From UBA822 sp965249775 (GTDB lineage: Bacteria > Gemmatimonadota > Gemmatimonadetes > Longimicrobiales > Gaopeijiaceae): DNA of 64,000 nucleotides. The notes beneath the pieces are model-generated. The model had not been told where the DNA came from. It was given only the letters and a program-made list of their open reading frames with translations, and made no database searches. The position numbers and the translations under genes were made by a program. The stretch lies in contig OZ252253.1 of the NCBI GenBank assembly GCA_965249775.1, positions 4,216,001 to 4,280,000 on the forward strand. Direction: 5' to 3'. Below are positions 33,630 through 43,180 of this stretch, in pieces. Each line of letters opens with the position of its first letter. The first letter of the stretch is position 1.

Positions 33630-35468
33630 TTACGCTGCCCCCACCGTCGTCGACTCGATATCCAGCTCGAGCATTTGCCGGTGTAGCAGTTGGGCGTAGG
33701 TCCCACCCAATGCCATCAGGTCCGCGTGCCGACCCCGTTCCACGATCCGGCCGTCATCCAGCACGAGAATGAGATCCGCGTTCATCACGGCGGATACGCG
33801 GTGGCTGATGATGAAGGAAGTGCGCCCCTCCATCACACGTGTGAGGTCGTCGAGAATGTGTGCCTCGGTGTGCGTGTCGACCGCGCTCAGGGCGTCGTCG
33901 AGGACGAGAATCCGCGGGTCGCGTGCCACAGCGCGGGCCAACGTAGCGCGTTGCTTTTGCCCCCCCGAGAGGTTGACTCCGCGCTCGCCGAGAAGAGTCC
34001 CCCAGGCCTTCGGGAACCCCTGGATCGACTCGTGGAGCTGGGCGATGCGGGCAGCCTCGACGACCGCTTCGTCGGGGTCCTCCAATGGGCCGTCCGGCGC
34101 ACTATGGGTCCGCAGCTCCTTCCGGGCCCAATCCTCTGCGACCGACGCTTCGGCGCCAAGGTCGAGGCCCATTCCGATGTTCTCCTCGATAGTCGCCGAG
34201 AAGAGAAACGGGTCCTGGGGCACCATGCCGATGAGCGAGCGCAACTCACCCGGGTCCAAATCGTGCACATCGACGCCGTCGACCAGGACGTGCCCGCCCG
34301 TCACGTCGTAGATCCTCGGGATCAACGTCACGAGCGTCGTCTTGCCCGAGCCGGTGGGACCAACGACTGCCACGGTCTGACCCGGCTGGGCGACGAAAGA
34401 AACGTCCTCCAGGACCAACCGCTCTGTGCCGGGATAGCGAAACGACACGCCCCGGAACTCGACTGCGCCACGGGGCTCGGCTAGACGAACGGGGTTCTCG
34501 GGGGCGCGCACAGCCGGCTCTGTCTCGAAGATCCTGTTGAGGCGGCCCATGCTGGCTCCGCCTCTCTGGAAGAGGTTTACCACCCAGCCCAGAGCGATGA
34601 GCGGCCAGATGAGGAGCCCGACGTAGATCCCGAACGCGACGAAATCACCGAGGGTGATGCGTCCGGCGATCGCTTCGAGACCACCGAGCCATAGCACAAT
34701 GACCAGCGCAAATCCCGAGAAGAGTGCGAGGATGGGATGGAACTGGCCCGCCACCTTCACGAGGCCCATGTTGCGGTCCATGTACTCGCGGTTGAGGCCG
34801 TCGAAGTGGTGCGCCTGGCTCTCTTCCTGCACATAAGCCCGCACGATACGCACGCCGGTCAGGTTCTCTTGAACCATGGTCGAGAGCGTCGAGAACTGCT
34901 CCTGGATTTTCTCGAAGCGTTCATGGATCACACGGGCGAACATGAATACGACCGGCGGGAGGACTACCATGGGAACGAGAGCGTAGACCGTGAGCCTCGG
35001 GCTGATCCATATCATGAGTCCGAGAGCGAGCAGGAAGGTCACGACCGTATTCACCGAGTACATGATGGCGGGCCCCGTCGCCATTCGCACGGCCTGCGTG
35101 TCGTTGGTGGCGCGCGCCATGAGATCACCGGTCCGCGTTCGGCCGTAGAAGCTCGCGTCCAGCCGCAGGAGGTGCGCAAAGAAGTCGTTCCGCAGGTCGC
35201 ACTCGATGCGGCGGCTGAGACCGTTGAGAAGCTCCCGCATGCCGTACTTGGCGGCACCCCCGAGCACTGCGGCCGCGACAATGAGGAGCGCATAGGTCGA
35301 AATGCGGGCCACCGTCACATCCGGATCGCCCAGGCCGTCGATGGCCAGCTTGATCAGATAAGGCCCGGCCACCGTGAAGAGGTTGGTGACGACGACCAAC
35401 GCCAGACCCACTACGACCCCTTTACGATAGGGCCGGAAATAGGGGAGGATCGTGCGGAGCTCGTTCAT
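33630..35468 (-). CDS. ABC exporter, fused permease and ATPase (MsbA-like)
   Basis: 612 residues from ATG 35468. Residues 1-320 contain six membrane helices of the type I exporter fold (IECDLRNDFFAHLLRLDASFYG and RTRTGDLMARATNDTQAVR are typical). The ATPase has Walker A GPTGSGKT (about 368-375), Q-loop MVPQDPFLFSATIEENIG, signature LSGGQ near 499, Walker B ILVLDDA near 518 and H-loop SHR. Between Q-loop and signature lies an insert of about 30 residues (around LGAEASVAEDWARKELRTHS) not usual in MsbA. Such half-transporters homodimerise and export lipids, drugs or peptides; the substrate is not clear. It is on the same strand as the cyclase-TonB gene, 190 bases apart. Confidence 0.88.
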   Translation of the reverse strand: MNELRTILPYFRPYRKGVVVGLALVVVTNLFTVAGPYLIKLAIDGLGDPDVTVARISTYALLIVAAAVLGGAAKYGMRELLNGLSRRIECDLRNDFFAHLLRLDASFYGRTRTGDLMARATNDTQAVRMATGPAIMYSVNTVVTFLLALGLMIWISPRLTVYALVPMVVLPPVVFMFARVIHERFEKIQEQFSTLSTMVQENLTGVRIVRAYVQEESQAHHFDGLNREYMDRNMGLVKVAGQFHPILALFSGFALVIVLWLGGLEAIAGRITLGDFVAFGIYVGLLIWPLIALGWVVNLFQRGGASMGRLNRIFETEPAVRAPENPVRLAEPRGAVEFRGVSFRYPGTERLVLEDVSFVAQPGQTVAVVGPTGSGKTTLVTLIPRIYDVTGGHVLVDGVDVHDLDPGELRSLIGMVPQDPFLFSATIEENIGMGLDLGAEASVAEDWARKELRTHSAPDGPLEDPDEAVVEAARIAQLHESIQGFPKAWGTLLGERGVNLSGGQKQRATLARAVARDPRILVLDDALSAVDTHTEAHILDDLTRVMEGRTSFIISHRVSAVMNADLILVLDDGRIVERGRHADLMALGGTYAQLLHRQMLELDIESTTVGAA

Positions 35469-35499
35469 GTGGCCCGCCCTTTCCCATCACCCTCCGGAG

Positions 35500-37332
35500 T
35501 CACCAGCCGACGGCCGCGCCTCCGCGGCGCGGATCGGACGTCGCTTCGAGCGTCCCATCTGGCAAGACCATGATGGCCTGAACATCGCCGGAGATGCCGC
35601 GGCGCTCTGACATGGTATGTCCACGGGCCTCCAAATCGCTCACCACATCAGGGGGCAGCCCCCCCTGCTCGAAACGGATCTCGTCTGGAAGGTGCTGGTG
35701 GTGGACTCTCGGGGCGTTCACGGCCTGCACCACGTTCATTCCGTAATCAACGACGTTCACGATCGTTTGGAAGACGGTGGTGATGATGGTGGCCCCGCCC
35801 GGCGTGCCCGTGACGAAAAACAGCTCGCCGTCCGGATTCAGGACGACGGTGGGGGTCATCGCAGAGAGCATCCGCTTACCCGGGCCTACTGCGTTGTTCG
35901 TACCCTGCACCAGCCCATACAGATTGGGCGTGCCCGGCTTTGCGGAGAAGTCGTCCATCTCGTTGTTGAGCACGAACCCGGCTCCGGCCACTGTCACCTT
36001 ACTTCCGAACGACGAGTTGAGCGTGGTCGTGACGGCCACGGCGTTCCCCGAGCCGTCCACGATGGAAACGTGCGTGGTTTGGTCTCCCTCTCTCGGTGCT
36101 CCCAACCCAGGCCCGACATCGGCCGAGGGTGTGGCCCGTGCCGTGATGTCGGCTCCGCGTTCTACGGCGTAGGCCTTTGATGTCATGCGCTCCAACGGTA
36201 GGTCGACGAAATCCGGGTCCGCCAGATATTCGTTCCGATCGGAGTACGACCGGCGCCAAGACTCGGCCAGGAGATGGATCATGTCGGCGGAATGCCACCC
36301 CATCCCCGTGAGATCCCACTGCTCAACGATGTTGGCCATCTCCGCCATTGTCGCACCCCCCGAGGAGGAGGGCGGCATCGCCAGAACCGTGAAACCCCTG
36401 TACGTGAACTCGATCGGGTCCCGCCAGGCGGCGGTGTAGGCCTCCAGGTCTCGATGGGAGATGAGTCCGTCGCCCCGCGCCATCTCCGCGACGATGAAGT
36501 CGGCGGTCTCTCCCAGGTAGAATCCTGATGCGCCTCGGTCTCTGATGCGGCGCAATGTGGCCGCGAGCTCGGGCTGTGAGAATGTCTCACCGAGGCCCAC
36601 GACCCGGCCCCCCGGAAGGAACGTCGCGGCCGTCGTTTCGAAACGCCGGATGCCCCTCACGGAGCCGACGATGTTTTCACGGAAGCGCTCGTGGACCTCG
36701 AAGCCGTCCGCAAGCACTGCCGCCGGCTCCACCAGATTCACCCAGGGCAGCGTGCCAAAGCGTTGATGGGCCTCCCACATTCCCATCACGGAGCCCGGCA
36801 CACCGGCCGCCAAGTGTCCCACCACCGACTTGTTCGTCAGCTCGCCCTGCTCGTCGAGGAACATGTCGCGGGTGGCCTCGAGCGGTGCTTTCTCTCGGTA
36901 GTCGAGGGCCGCGGTGGTTCCGTCGGCCATCCTCACGACCATGAAGCCACCGCCGCCGATATTTCCCGCCTGCGGGTTAACCACGGCCAGGGCGAAGGAT
37001 ACGGCGATAGCCGCGTCCACCGCGTTTCCACCCTCCCGCATGACCCGGGCGCCGATCTCGCTGGCGACAATGTCCGTGCTCACGACCACGGCGTGCTCGG
37101 CGATTACGGGCGGGTCGTCGGCCGAGAACCGCCATGTGTCCGGAAAGACGACGGGCGCTCGGGCTTGGACCGTTTCGGGGGAGGCCTGACCGGCTTCGGC
37201 TGGCGACGCCTGACCTGCTTCGGCGGGCGCCGCCTGACTTGTCTCAGCCGGAGTGCATGCCCCTGCCAGCAGCAACAGCCCTGGCAGAACAAGACCCAGC
37301 TGCAAAAGCACAGTACGCCCTGGTGTGGTCAT
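35500..37332 (-). CDS. ggt: Gamma-glutamyltransferase, lipoprotein
   Basis: 610 residues from ATG 37332 with GGAGATGA upstream. The signal peptide ends in lipobox LAGAC (Cys26), followed by a 24-bp repeat encoding AEAGQASP twice. The Ntn-hydrolase fold is complete: GGNAVDAAIA near 101, IGGGGFMVV near 125, and the autocleavage site Gln-Thr419-Thr-His, where Thr419 becomes the nucleophile of the small subunit. TTHVSIVDGSGNAVAVTTTLN follows in full. It hydrolyses or transfers the gamma-glutamyl group of glutathione and related amides in the periplasm. The gene overlaps the upstream M20 gene by four bases (ATGA), which suggests linked peptide or amide breakdown. Confidence 0.92.
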   Translation of the reverse strand: MTTPGRTVLLQLGLVLPGLLLLAGACTPAETSQAAPAEAGQASPAEAGQASPETVQARAPVVFPDTWRFSADDPPVIAEHAVVVSTDIVASEIGARVMREGGNAVDAAIAVSFALAVVNPQAGNIGGGGFMVVRMADGTTAALDYREKAPLEATRDMFLDEQGELTNKSVVGHLAAGVPGSVMGMWEAHQRFGTLPWVNLVEPAAVLADGFEVHERFRENIVGSVRGIRRFETTAATFLPGGRVVGLGETFSQPELAATLRRIRDRGASGFYLGETADFIVAEMARGDGLISHRDLEAYTAAWRDPIEFTYRGFTVLAMPPSSSGGATMAEMANIVEQWDLTGMGWHSADMIHLLAESWRRSYSDRNEYLADPDFVDLPLERMTSKAYAVERGADITARATPSADVGPGLGAPREGDQTTHVSIVDGSGNAVAVTTTLNSSFGSKVTVAGAGFVLNNEMDDFSAKPGTPNLYGLVQGTNNAVGPGKRMLSAMTPTVVLNPDGELFFVTGTPGGATIITTVFQTIVNVVDYGMNVVQAVNAPRVHHQHLPDEIRFEQGGLPPDVVSDLEARGHTMSERRGISGDVQAIMVLPDGTLEATSDPRRGGAAVGW

Positions 37333-38510
37333 TTCATCTCCTCCATGAGCCGCATGGCGCCCGCCGCCAGCGTGGCGGCCCCGAACGGAAGGGCCGACTC
37401 GTCGATATCGAAGTCGGCTTCATGGTGCATTCGCGGCTTGCGCAATGCTGCCCCCACCCAATAGAAGGTGCCTGGTACCTCTTTGGCGAGGAAGGAGAAA
37501 TCCTCTGCCAGCGTCATGGGCTCGATGGGTAGCACGTCGTCTTCTCCCACCAAATCGACCGCGGCGGCCCGTACCCATTCGGTCACCCGGTCGTCGTTGA
37601 TGACAGGAAGAATAGCGTTCCCGACGTCAATCCTGACCTCGGCGCCGGATTCCGCCAAGACTCCGAACGCCTCGTCCAACCGGCCCTCGAGCTGCTCTCG
37701 AGTCTTTTCCGAGAAAAATCGCATGGTCCCTTCGATCGAGACATGGTCCGCCAGGACGTTGGTGGCGGTGCCCCCAGAGATCTGTCCGAACGAGAGGACT
37801 CCGTCCTCGACCGGCGAGCGGTTCTTGGGTGCGGCGTCTTGGGCCGCGACAACGCCACGAGCTGCCAACACGAGCGCGTCCACGCCGGCTTCGGGCATTC
37901 CCGCGTGGCTGCTTTTGCCAAGCACCTCGATATGCACCTCGGCGGCGCCGGCCATGATGGGTCCCGCCGCGAAGAAGATCTTCCCGGTGGGAAGCGGTCC
38001 CCCCAGGTGCAGCCCGACGACTGCGTCGACCCCCTCCATCACGCCTTCGTCCACCAACCGCATCGCTCCGCTTTTGCCCTCGTCGTCGGTCGCCTCTTCG
38101 CTGGGCTGGAAGATGAAGCGAATCTTGCCGGCGGGCAGGCGTCCTGAATCTCTCTTCTCCGCCAGAATTCGGGCCGCTCCGATCAATCCTGCCACGTGGC
38201 CGTCGTGGCCACAGGCGTGCATGACACCCGGGTTCTCGGAGACGAAATCGTGCGTATTCGCCTCCTGTATGGGGAGGGCGTCCATGTCTGCACGAAGTGC
38301 GATGAGCGGACCCTCGCCGTTGTGGAGCTCGGCGATCACCCCGGTCCGACCGATCCCGGTACGGACGGAGAAGCCGAGCGCCTCCATCTCATTTGCCGCG
38401 ATTCCCGCCGTTCGGACCTCTTGGAACGAGAGTTCCGGATGCTGATGAAGGTCTCTACGAATCGCGGTGAGGTCTGCGGCGAGAGCTTGGGCTTCTTCCA
38501 GAAGATTCAC
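37329..38510 (-). CDS. M20 family amidohydrolase (hippurate/IAA-amide hydrolase type)
   Basis: 393 residues from GTG 38510 with GAGGCTCC upstream. RRDLHQHPELSFQE (18-31), LRADMDALPIQE near 73 and HACGHDGHVAGLIGAA near 100 carry the metal ligands; the cysteine in ACGHD is typical of the amidohydrolase branch of M20. Later EEATDDEGKSGAMRLVDEG and the lid domain (SSHAGMPEAGVDALVLAA) match the family. It removes an acyl or aryl group from an N-acyl amino acid. No signal peptide, so it is cytosolic. It forms an overlapping pair with ggt. Gene order fits a peptide or conjugate recycling route, but the real substrate is unknown. Confidence 0.9.
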   Translation of the reverse strand: MNLLEEAQALAADLTAIRRDLHQHPELSFQEVRTAGIAANEMEALGFSVRTGIGRTGVIAELHNGEGPLIALRADMDALPIQEANTHDFVSENPGVMHACGHDGHVAGLIGAARILAEKRDSGRLPAGKIRFIFQPSEEATDDEGKSGAMRLVDEGVMEGVDAVVGLHLGGPLPTGKIFFAAGPIMAGAAEVHIEVLGKSSHAGMPEAGVDALVLAARGVVAAQDAAPKNRSPVEDGVLSFGQISGGTATNVLADHVSIEGTMRFFSEKTREQLEGRLDEAFGVLAESGAEVRIDVGNAILPVINDDRVTEWVRAAAVDLVGEDDVLPIEPMTLAEDFSFLAKEVPGTFYWVGAALRKPRMHHEADFDIDESALPFGAATLAAGAMRLMEEMK

Positions 38511-38636
38511 GGAGCCTCGGGCGCAAAGTCCTTGGTTACCAGCAAGAAAAAGCCAAGATTAGCTTGTCCAAGCGAAGTATCGCCGCAACCCGGGGGGAGT
38601 TCCAGGTCCCCAACCACGAGGGGGCGAATAGTCCGC

Positions 38637-39551
38637 ATGCTCGACGACCGCCTGACGGAGCAGAGGAATCCGCGTTCTTCGGCGATGGACGTGTTGTCAC
38701 CGCTCGAGTTGGTCGACCTCATCAACTCCGAGGACCGTACGGTGGCGGAGGCCGTCGGATCCCAGCGGCTCGCCATTGCCCGCGCGATCGAGTTGGTCGT
38801 GGACGCCGTCCAGAGTGGGGGCCGGTTGGTCTATGTAGGGGCGGGGACCTCGGGACGCCTGGGCGTTCTGGACGCGGCGGAGATGCCTCCGACGTTCGGA
38901 ACCGACCCCGAGCTGGTGCAGGGCATTATTGCGGGTGGACGCGAGGCGCTGGTCCGGTCCCAGGAGGGGGCGGAAGACCGTTCAGAAGACGGAGCCGCCG
39001 AGATCGATCGCCTCTCGATCGGGCCGAAGGATTTCGTGATGGGGATCGCCACCTCTGGGACCACCCCGTTCGTCCATTCGGCCCTGGCCCGCGCCCGCGA
39101 GCGCGATGCGCGCACAGGCTTTCTCCTCTGCACGCAACCTGGGCCCGAACTTCTCGAGACCCACGATGTGGTCATCGCGCCCTTGGTCGGTCCGGAGGTC
39201 GTGACGGGCTCCACCCGCATGAAGGCCGGGACCGCAACCAAGATGGTCCTCAATACGATCACGACCGGCGCGATGGTCATGACTGGAAAGGTCTTCGGGA
39301 ACCTCATGGTGGATCTCCAGGCGACGTGCGAGAAGCTCCGGGATCGGGGGGAACGCATCCTGATGACCGTCCTCGATGTGGATCGGCCCCGTGCCACGGA
39401 CCTCCTCGAGTCGGCGAGGGGCCGAGTCAAGGTTGCGCTCGTCATGGGACGTCGCGGGGTCGGGGTCGACGAAGCGGGGCGGCTGGTCGAAGAGGCGGAA
39501 GGTGTGCTCGCCCGTGTGATCGGGGGTCTGGCTGAGGACCCGCCCGAATGA
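38637..39551 (+). CDS. murQ: N-acetylmuramic acid 6-phosphate etherase
   Basis: 304 residues from ATG 38637; the frame is open further upstream over the divergent promoter, but conservation begins at LTEQRNPRS. The SIS domain shows GAGTSGRLGVLDAAE near residue 63, GIIAGG-REAL and SGTTPFV, and the C-terminal MGRRGV-DEA segment. MurQ splits the lactyl ether of MurNAc 6-phosphate to GlcNAc 6-phosphate during wall recycling. The stop overlaps the next gene (ATGA), which encodes AnmK, the kinase that makes its substrate. Together they process anhydro-MurNAc. Divergent to an M20 gene, 126 bp away. Confidence 0.94.
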   Translation: MLDDRLTEQRNPRSSAMDVLSPLELVDLINSEDRTVAEAVGSQRLAIARAIELVVDAVQSGGRLVYVGAGTSGRLGVLDAAEMPPTFGTDPELVQGIIAGGREALVRSQEGAEDRSEDGAAEIDRLSIGPKDFVMGIATSGTTPFVHSALARARERDARTGFLLCTQPGPELLETHDVVIAPLVGPEVVTGSTRMKAGTATKMVLNTITTGAMVMTGKVFGNLMVDLQATCEKLRDRGERILMTVLDVDRPRATDLLESARGRVKVALVMGRRGVGVDEAGRLVEEAEGVLARVIGGLAEDPPE

Positions 39552-40732
39552 CCACGGGGGATCTCTTCGTGGGCCTCATGTCGGGGACGTCCATCGACGG
39601 GATCGATGCCGTGCTGGTACGGATCGAGGGCGACTCCCGTGAGGCCTTCGAGTGGAGCACGGTCGCCTTCAACACCACCGCGTACGACGAGGGTCGCAGG
39701 AACATGATCCTCGACGCAACAGAGGAGGGCGCACCCGACACGCTGTGCCGATTGAACGCTTCGCTGGGCGAGTGGTTCGCTCATGCGGTTCGCGACGTGT
39801 GCGAATCCGCGAGCGTCGAGACCCGAGAGCTCACGGCGATCGGTTCGCATGGGCAGACCGTTTGGCACATTCCGCCCACCGGCACCCTGCGGGGGGCCAC
39901 GCTCCAGCTGGGGGATGCGGCTACATTGGCCGAGTGTACCGGCGCGCCGGTCGTAAGCGATTTCCGGAGTCGGGACGTGGCGGCGGGTGGGCATGGCGCT
40001 CCGCTCGTCCCGTGGCTCGATCAACTCTTGTTCTCCGTCGTGGATCGCCGGCGCGCGATCCAGAACCTGGGGGGGATGGCCAACGTGACCTTGTTACCGC
40101 CTTCGGGTTCTCCCGAGCCGGTGATCGCGTTCGACACGGGACCGGGGGTGTCTTTGATCGACGGTGCGGTACGGCACGCCACATCAGGCGCCCTGCCGTA
40201 CGATCGGGATGGGGCGATGGCGCTCAAGGGTCGAGTGGACGAGTCGCTACTCACAGAGCTCCTCGACGATGCCTACTTCCGAGCTCCACCGCCCAAGTCG
40301 ACGGGCCGGGAGCACTTCGGAAGGGCGCTCTTGGATCGCGTGCTGACGGGCTTGGATCCTGGCGAAGACGAAGAGGCGTGGTGCGATCTCGTCGCGACGC
40401 TCACGGCGCTCACGGCCCGGTCGATCGCCGAGGCCTACCGGGATTGGGTGCTCCCCAGGGGTCTCGATGAGATTTTCCTCGTGGGGGGAGGTGCGAATAA
40501 CCCTGCGTTGGTCCAGGCCATTAAACATGACGTGGACACCGTCCCGGTGAAGAACGGCCAGGAGCTCGGCGTCGATCCGGACGCGCGCGAGGCGCTGGCA
40601 TTCGCGTTTCTGGCCTGGGCGCATCTCCACGGCATCCCAGGAAACATCCCGTCGGTTACCGGTGCGAAGGCCCCCCGTGTTCTGGGAACCATGACTCCCA
40701 GCGGGGCTGTGACGTCGGAAGCAGGCCTATGA
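39548..40732 (+). CDS. anmK: Anhydro-N-acetylmuramic acid kinase
   Basis: 394 residues from ATG 39548. The ASKHA/hexokinase-like fold opens with GLMSGTSIDGIDAVLV (9-24); SHGQTVWH near 98, GDAATLAECTGAPVVSDFRSRDVAAGG, and GGMANVT near 181 follow, with DTGPG near 198 and VGGGANN near 315. It phosphorylates and opens 1,6-anhydro-MurNAc to MurNAc 6-phosphate, using ATP, in the cytosol. It lies between murQ and a glycosyltransferase, each overlapping by four bases, so all three are likely one transcript. Confidence 0.95.
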   Translation: MTTGDLFVGLMSGTSIDGIDAVLVRIEGDSREAFEWSTVAFNTTAYDEGRRNMILDATEEGAPDTLCRLNASLGEWFAHAVRDVCESASVETRELTAIGSHGQTVWHIPPTGTLRGATLQLGDAATLAECTGAPVVSDFRSRDVAAGGHGAPLVPWLDQLLFSVVDRRRAIQNLGGMANVTLLPPSGSPEPVIAFDTGPGVSLIDGAVRHATSGALPYDRDGAMALKGRVDESLLTELLDDAYFRAPPPKSTGREHFGRALLDRVLTGLDPGEDEEAWCDLVATLTALTARSIAEAYRDWVLPRGLDEIFLVGGGANNPALVQAIKHDVDTVPVKNGQELGVDPDAREALAFAFLAWAHLHGIPGNIPSVTGAKAPRVLGTMTPSGAVTSEAGL

Positions 40733-42408
40733 CATCGGGCGCCATCAAGCGACCGATCCCTCCGGTGGCGATCCTCGCCCTCGTGGCTGTGATCCACTTG
40801 GCCATCGCGTTTCCGGCTCTGAATCCAGCCCCCCACAACGGCGGGGACAACGCCGGTTACCTGTCTCTGGCGCATTCATTGGCTACTGGTGCGGGGTACG
40901 TCGAGGCGTGGGATCCGGCCTTGGCGCCGCACACGAAGTATCCGCCGCTCTACCCGGCCATGCTCGCCGGGGCCATGGGGCTCGGCGCCGAGGCTTGGAT
41001 CACCTTCAAGCTCCTCTCGTTGTTATTGGTGACGGTCAGCGTCGTGATTTGCTTTGCCTGGGTGCGCGACCGCCATGGAATGGTCATGGCAATAGGCGTA
41101 TCGACTGTGCTTGCCTTCTCGCCCGCCTTCCTTTGGTCCACGAATTGGATCCTGTCGGATCCACTTTTCCTGGCCTTGACGCTCGCATGCCTCTGGAGCT
41201 TCCACAGATCGGAGCAGGTGGCGGTTCCTTCGCGGTGGATCCTGGCAGGCTGCGTGCTCGCGATTCTCTCCACATTCACCCGGACGGCTGGGCTGCCCTT
41301 GGTGCTGGCAGTGGGCGCTGCGCTCGGTCTCGCCCGCAGTTGGCGAGCACTCGCCGGATTCGCCGCTGTGTTCGTGGTTCCCAACGTGCTTTGGTGGCTC
41401 CGTTCACAGGCAGGAGGCGAGGCCCAGTACGTATCCGAGTTCTGGATGATCGATCCGTATCAACCTGATCTGGGCCGAGCCGGGATCGGAGACCTTGCGG
41501 CCCGCGTGCTCGAAAACCTCCAGGGCTATGTTCTCGTGCACATACCGGCTGGACTGTCCTCATGGTCGGGCGGTGCGCTCACAGCCCTGGGCCTGGTGCT
41601 CATGGCCCTGGCCTTGGCGGGTTGGGTCGCTCGGATAAGAGTCCGGTGGACCGTCGTGGAACTGTTCACGCCCCTGTACTTCGGCCTGATCTTGGTCTGG
41701 CCTGCCGTTTGGTCCGGGGACCGGTTCGCGCTGCCCCTCTATCCGCTCGTGCTCTTCTACGCAGGTGAGGCCCTACTCGAGGGAGCGAAGCGGATAGACC
41801 CACGTTTGCCGCTGGCCGCAGGAGCGATTGCGCTTGCCCTGCTGCTTGTGCCCTCCATGCAGAGTTGGGGGGAGTCCCTGAGCGGAGCCAGTGCCTGCCG
41901 CGGGGTCGTCCGCCAAGCCGGGCCTTTCGCGTGCTACTCTGAAGGGTTCCGACAGTTCGTCACTGCCTCGCGCTGGGTCGGCGAGAATATTCCCGACGGA
42001 TCAGCCGTGTTCAGTCGAAAGCCCCGCATCTTCTATACACTCTCGGGAGTCCAAAGCCGCACGTATCCGCTGAGCCCCGATCCCGAGCGTTTTTTCCTCG
42101 AGGCTCGTGAAGCGGGGGTCTCCTATGTCGTGCTCGATCGCGTGGATGGTTTGGGCCAGGCCTATGTCGGAGCGGTGGTGCAGGATCGTCCCTGGGCATT
42201 CTGCGGGCTCGTGGGCGTGGGCGAGGGAGGGGTCCGTACCCAGATTCTGGGGATCGTCCAAGATGCGGTGGATCCGGGCGGTGGGGCCACCAGAGGGCCA
42301 ACCATCACGTTGGCGGCTTGTCCCGCAAACATGGTACGCCTCGAGCCCAGGTCTCTCCCCGCCTACTCGGCCAGCCGGCTTCCTCTTCTCGCCCTTCCCT
42401 CGCCGTAG
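40729..42408 (+). CDS. Family-39-type membrane glycosyltransferase
   Basis: 559 residues from ATG 40729 (ATGA overlap with anmK). About eleven hydrophobic segments are visible, with a first periplasmic loop containing HNGGDNAGYLSLAHSLATG and the KYPPLYPAML pattern. Such enzymes (ArnT/PMT-like) transfer a sugar from a polyprenyl phosphate to lipid, glycan or protein on the outer face of the inner membrane; the acidic residue of the first loop acts as base. A soluble C-terminal part of about 170 residues follows the last helix. It resembles the protein encoded at 51655-53313. The 3' end overlaps a convergent gene by 46 bases. Confidence 0.83.
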   Translation: MTSGAIKRPIPPVAILALVAVIHLAIAFPALNPAPHNGGDNAGYLSLAHSLATGAGYVEAWDPALAPHTKYPPLYPAMLAGAMGLGAEAWITFKLLSLLLVTVSVVICFAWVRDRHGMVMAIGVSTVLAFSPAFLWSTNWILSDPLFLALTLACLWSFHRSEQVAVPSRWILAGCVLAILSTFTRTAGLPLVLAVGAALGLARSWRALAGFAAVFVVPNVLWWLRSQAGGEAQYVSEFWMIDPYQPDLGRAGIGDLAARVLENLQGYVLVHIPAGLSSWSGGALTALGLVLMALALAGWVARIRVRWTVVELFTPLYFGLILVWPAVWSGDRFALPLYPLVLFYAGEALLEGAKRIDPRLPLAAGAIALALLLVPSMQSWGESLSGASACRGVVRQAGPFACYSEGFRQFVTASRWVGENIPDGSAVFSRKPRIFYTLSGVQSRTYPLSPDPERFFLEAREAGVSYVVLDRVDGLGQAYVGAVVQDRPWAFCGLVGVGEGGVRTQILGIVQDAVDPGGGATRGPTITLAACPANMVRLEPRSLPAYSASRLPLLALPSP

Positions 42409-43076
42409 AGCAGCCCGAGCGCGACCCCGAACGCCAAGTGGTCGACCATGGATCCGGCCCCGGACCCGGCCCCAGAGTCACTCGTACCCAAGAGCGCCGC
42501 CACGATCGGCATCGTCCGATTAGGGCTGGAGGCACCGAGGATACCGTCCAGCCCGCCGAATGGAGATGTGACGTACTCCATGACGCCGTATGTTGCCCCT
42601 CGAAGGAGTGGTGATCCCGGAAGCCGGGGCTCGAGAACCGCGCCATAGAGCATGCCCCGCGCGGCCCCCGTCAGGAGCTCAGCGGTCGGGTCGTGGAGGC
42701 CATCAGCCCCTGACGTCCCATTCTTCCCGTTCCGGAACAGACTGAGCGCCAACGCCGCACCCGCTCCGGCCACGGCGGCGCGCGTCAGACGCAACCTTCC
42801 GGGCCGTCGCCCGACAAGGATGGAGAAAAGCCGGTCACCGAGAATTCCGGTGCCGGTGGCGATGAGTTGATCCACGGTCGACGAGACGGGCCTGCGTTCG
42901 GGATCCGTTGCCTCGCCCCCTGAGTTCCTGGCAGACCGTGGCCGGGCGGCCCCGTCTTCTTCCGCGGCCTGGACTTTGTCGGAGGATCGGACTTGCTGGG
43001 CCGACTGGGCTCCGTGGCGGGCCGACTCGAGTGCATAGCCCAGGCGGTACCAGATGCTTTTGGACGGTTCGCTCAT
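42363..43076 (-). CDS. Hypothetical protein, 237 residues, two weak hydrophobic segments
   Basis: 237 residues from ATG 43076 with GAGG upstream; an in-frame GTG at 43088 is possible. The first half is a polar, Ser- and Gln-rich region, then STVDQLIATGTGILGDRLFSILVGR and a hydrophobic stretch (RAAVAGAGAALALSLF) and a Gly-rich hydrophobic C-terminal half (GAARGMLYGAVLEP, LAFGVALGLLYGEG) that includes a SGAGSGAG repeat. It may be membrane-associated. I do not recognise a family. It follows the 149-residue gene on the same strand and overlaps the convergent glycosyltransferase. Confidence 0.6.
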   Translation of the reverse strand: MSEPSKSIWYRLGYALESARHGAQSAQQVRSSDKVQAAEEDGAARPRSARNSGGEATDPERRPVSSTVDQLIATGTGILGDRLFSILVGRRPGRLRLTRAAVAGAGAALALSLFRNGKNGTSGADGLHDPTAELLTGAARGMLYGAVLEPRLPGSPLLRGATYGVMEYVTSPFGGLDGILGASSPNRTMPIVAALLGTSDSGAGSGAGSMVDHLAFGVALGLLYGEGRARRGSRLAE

Positions 43077-43180
43077 GCCCTCGATCACTCGAAAACTTCA
43101 ATGGACGGTCAAACGATTCGAAGGGTGAGGATGATGCGCCCGTTTGACAAGCCCAGCGAGGGAAGATGGGCCGGGGCGTT

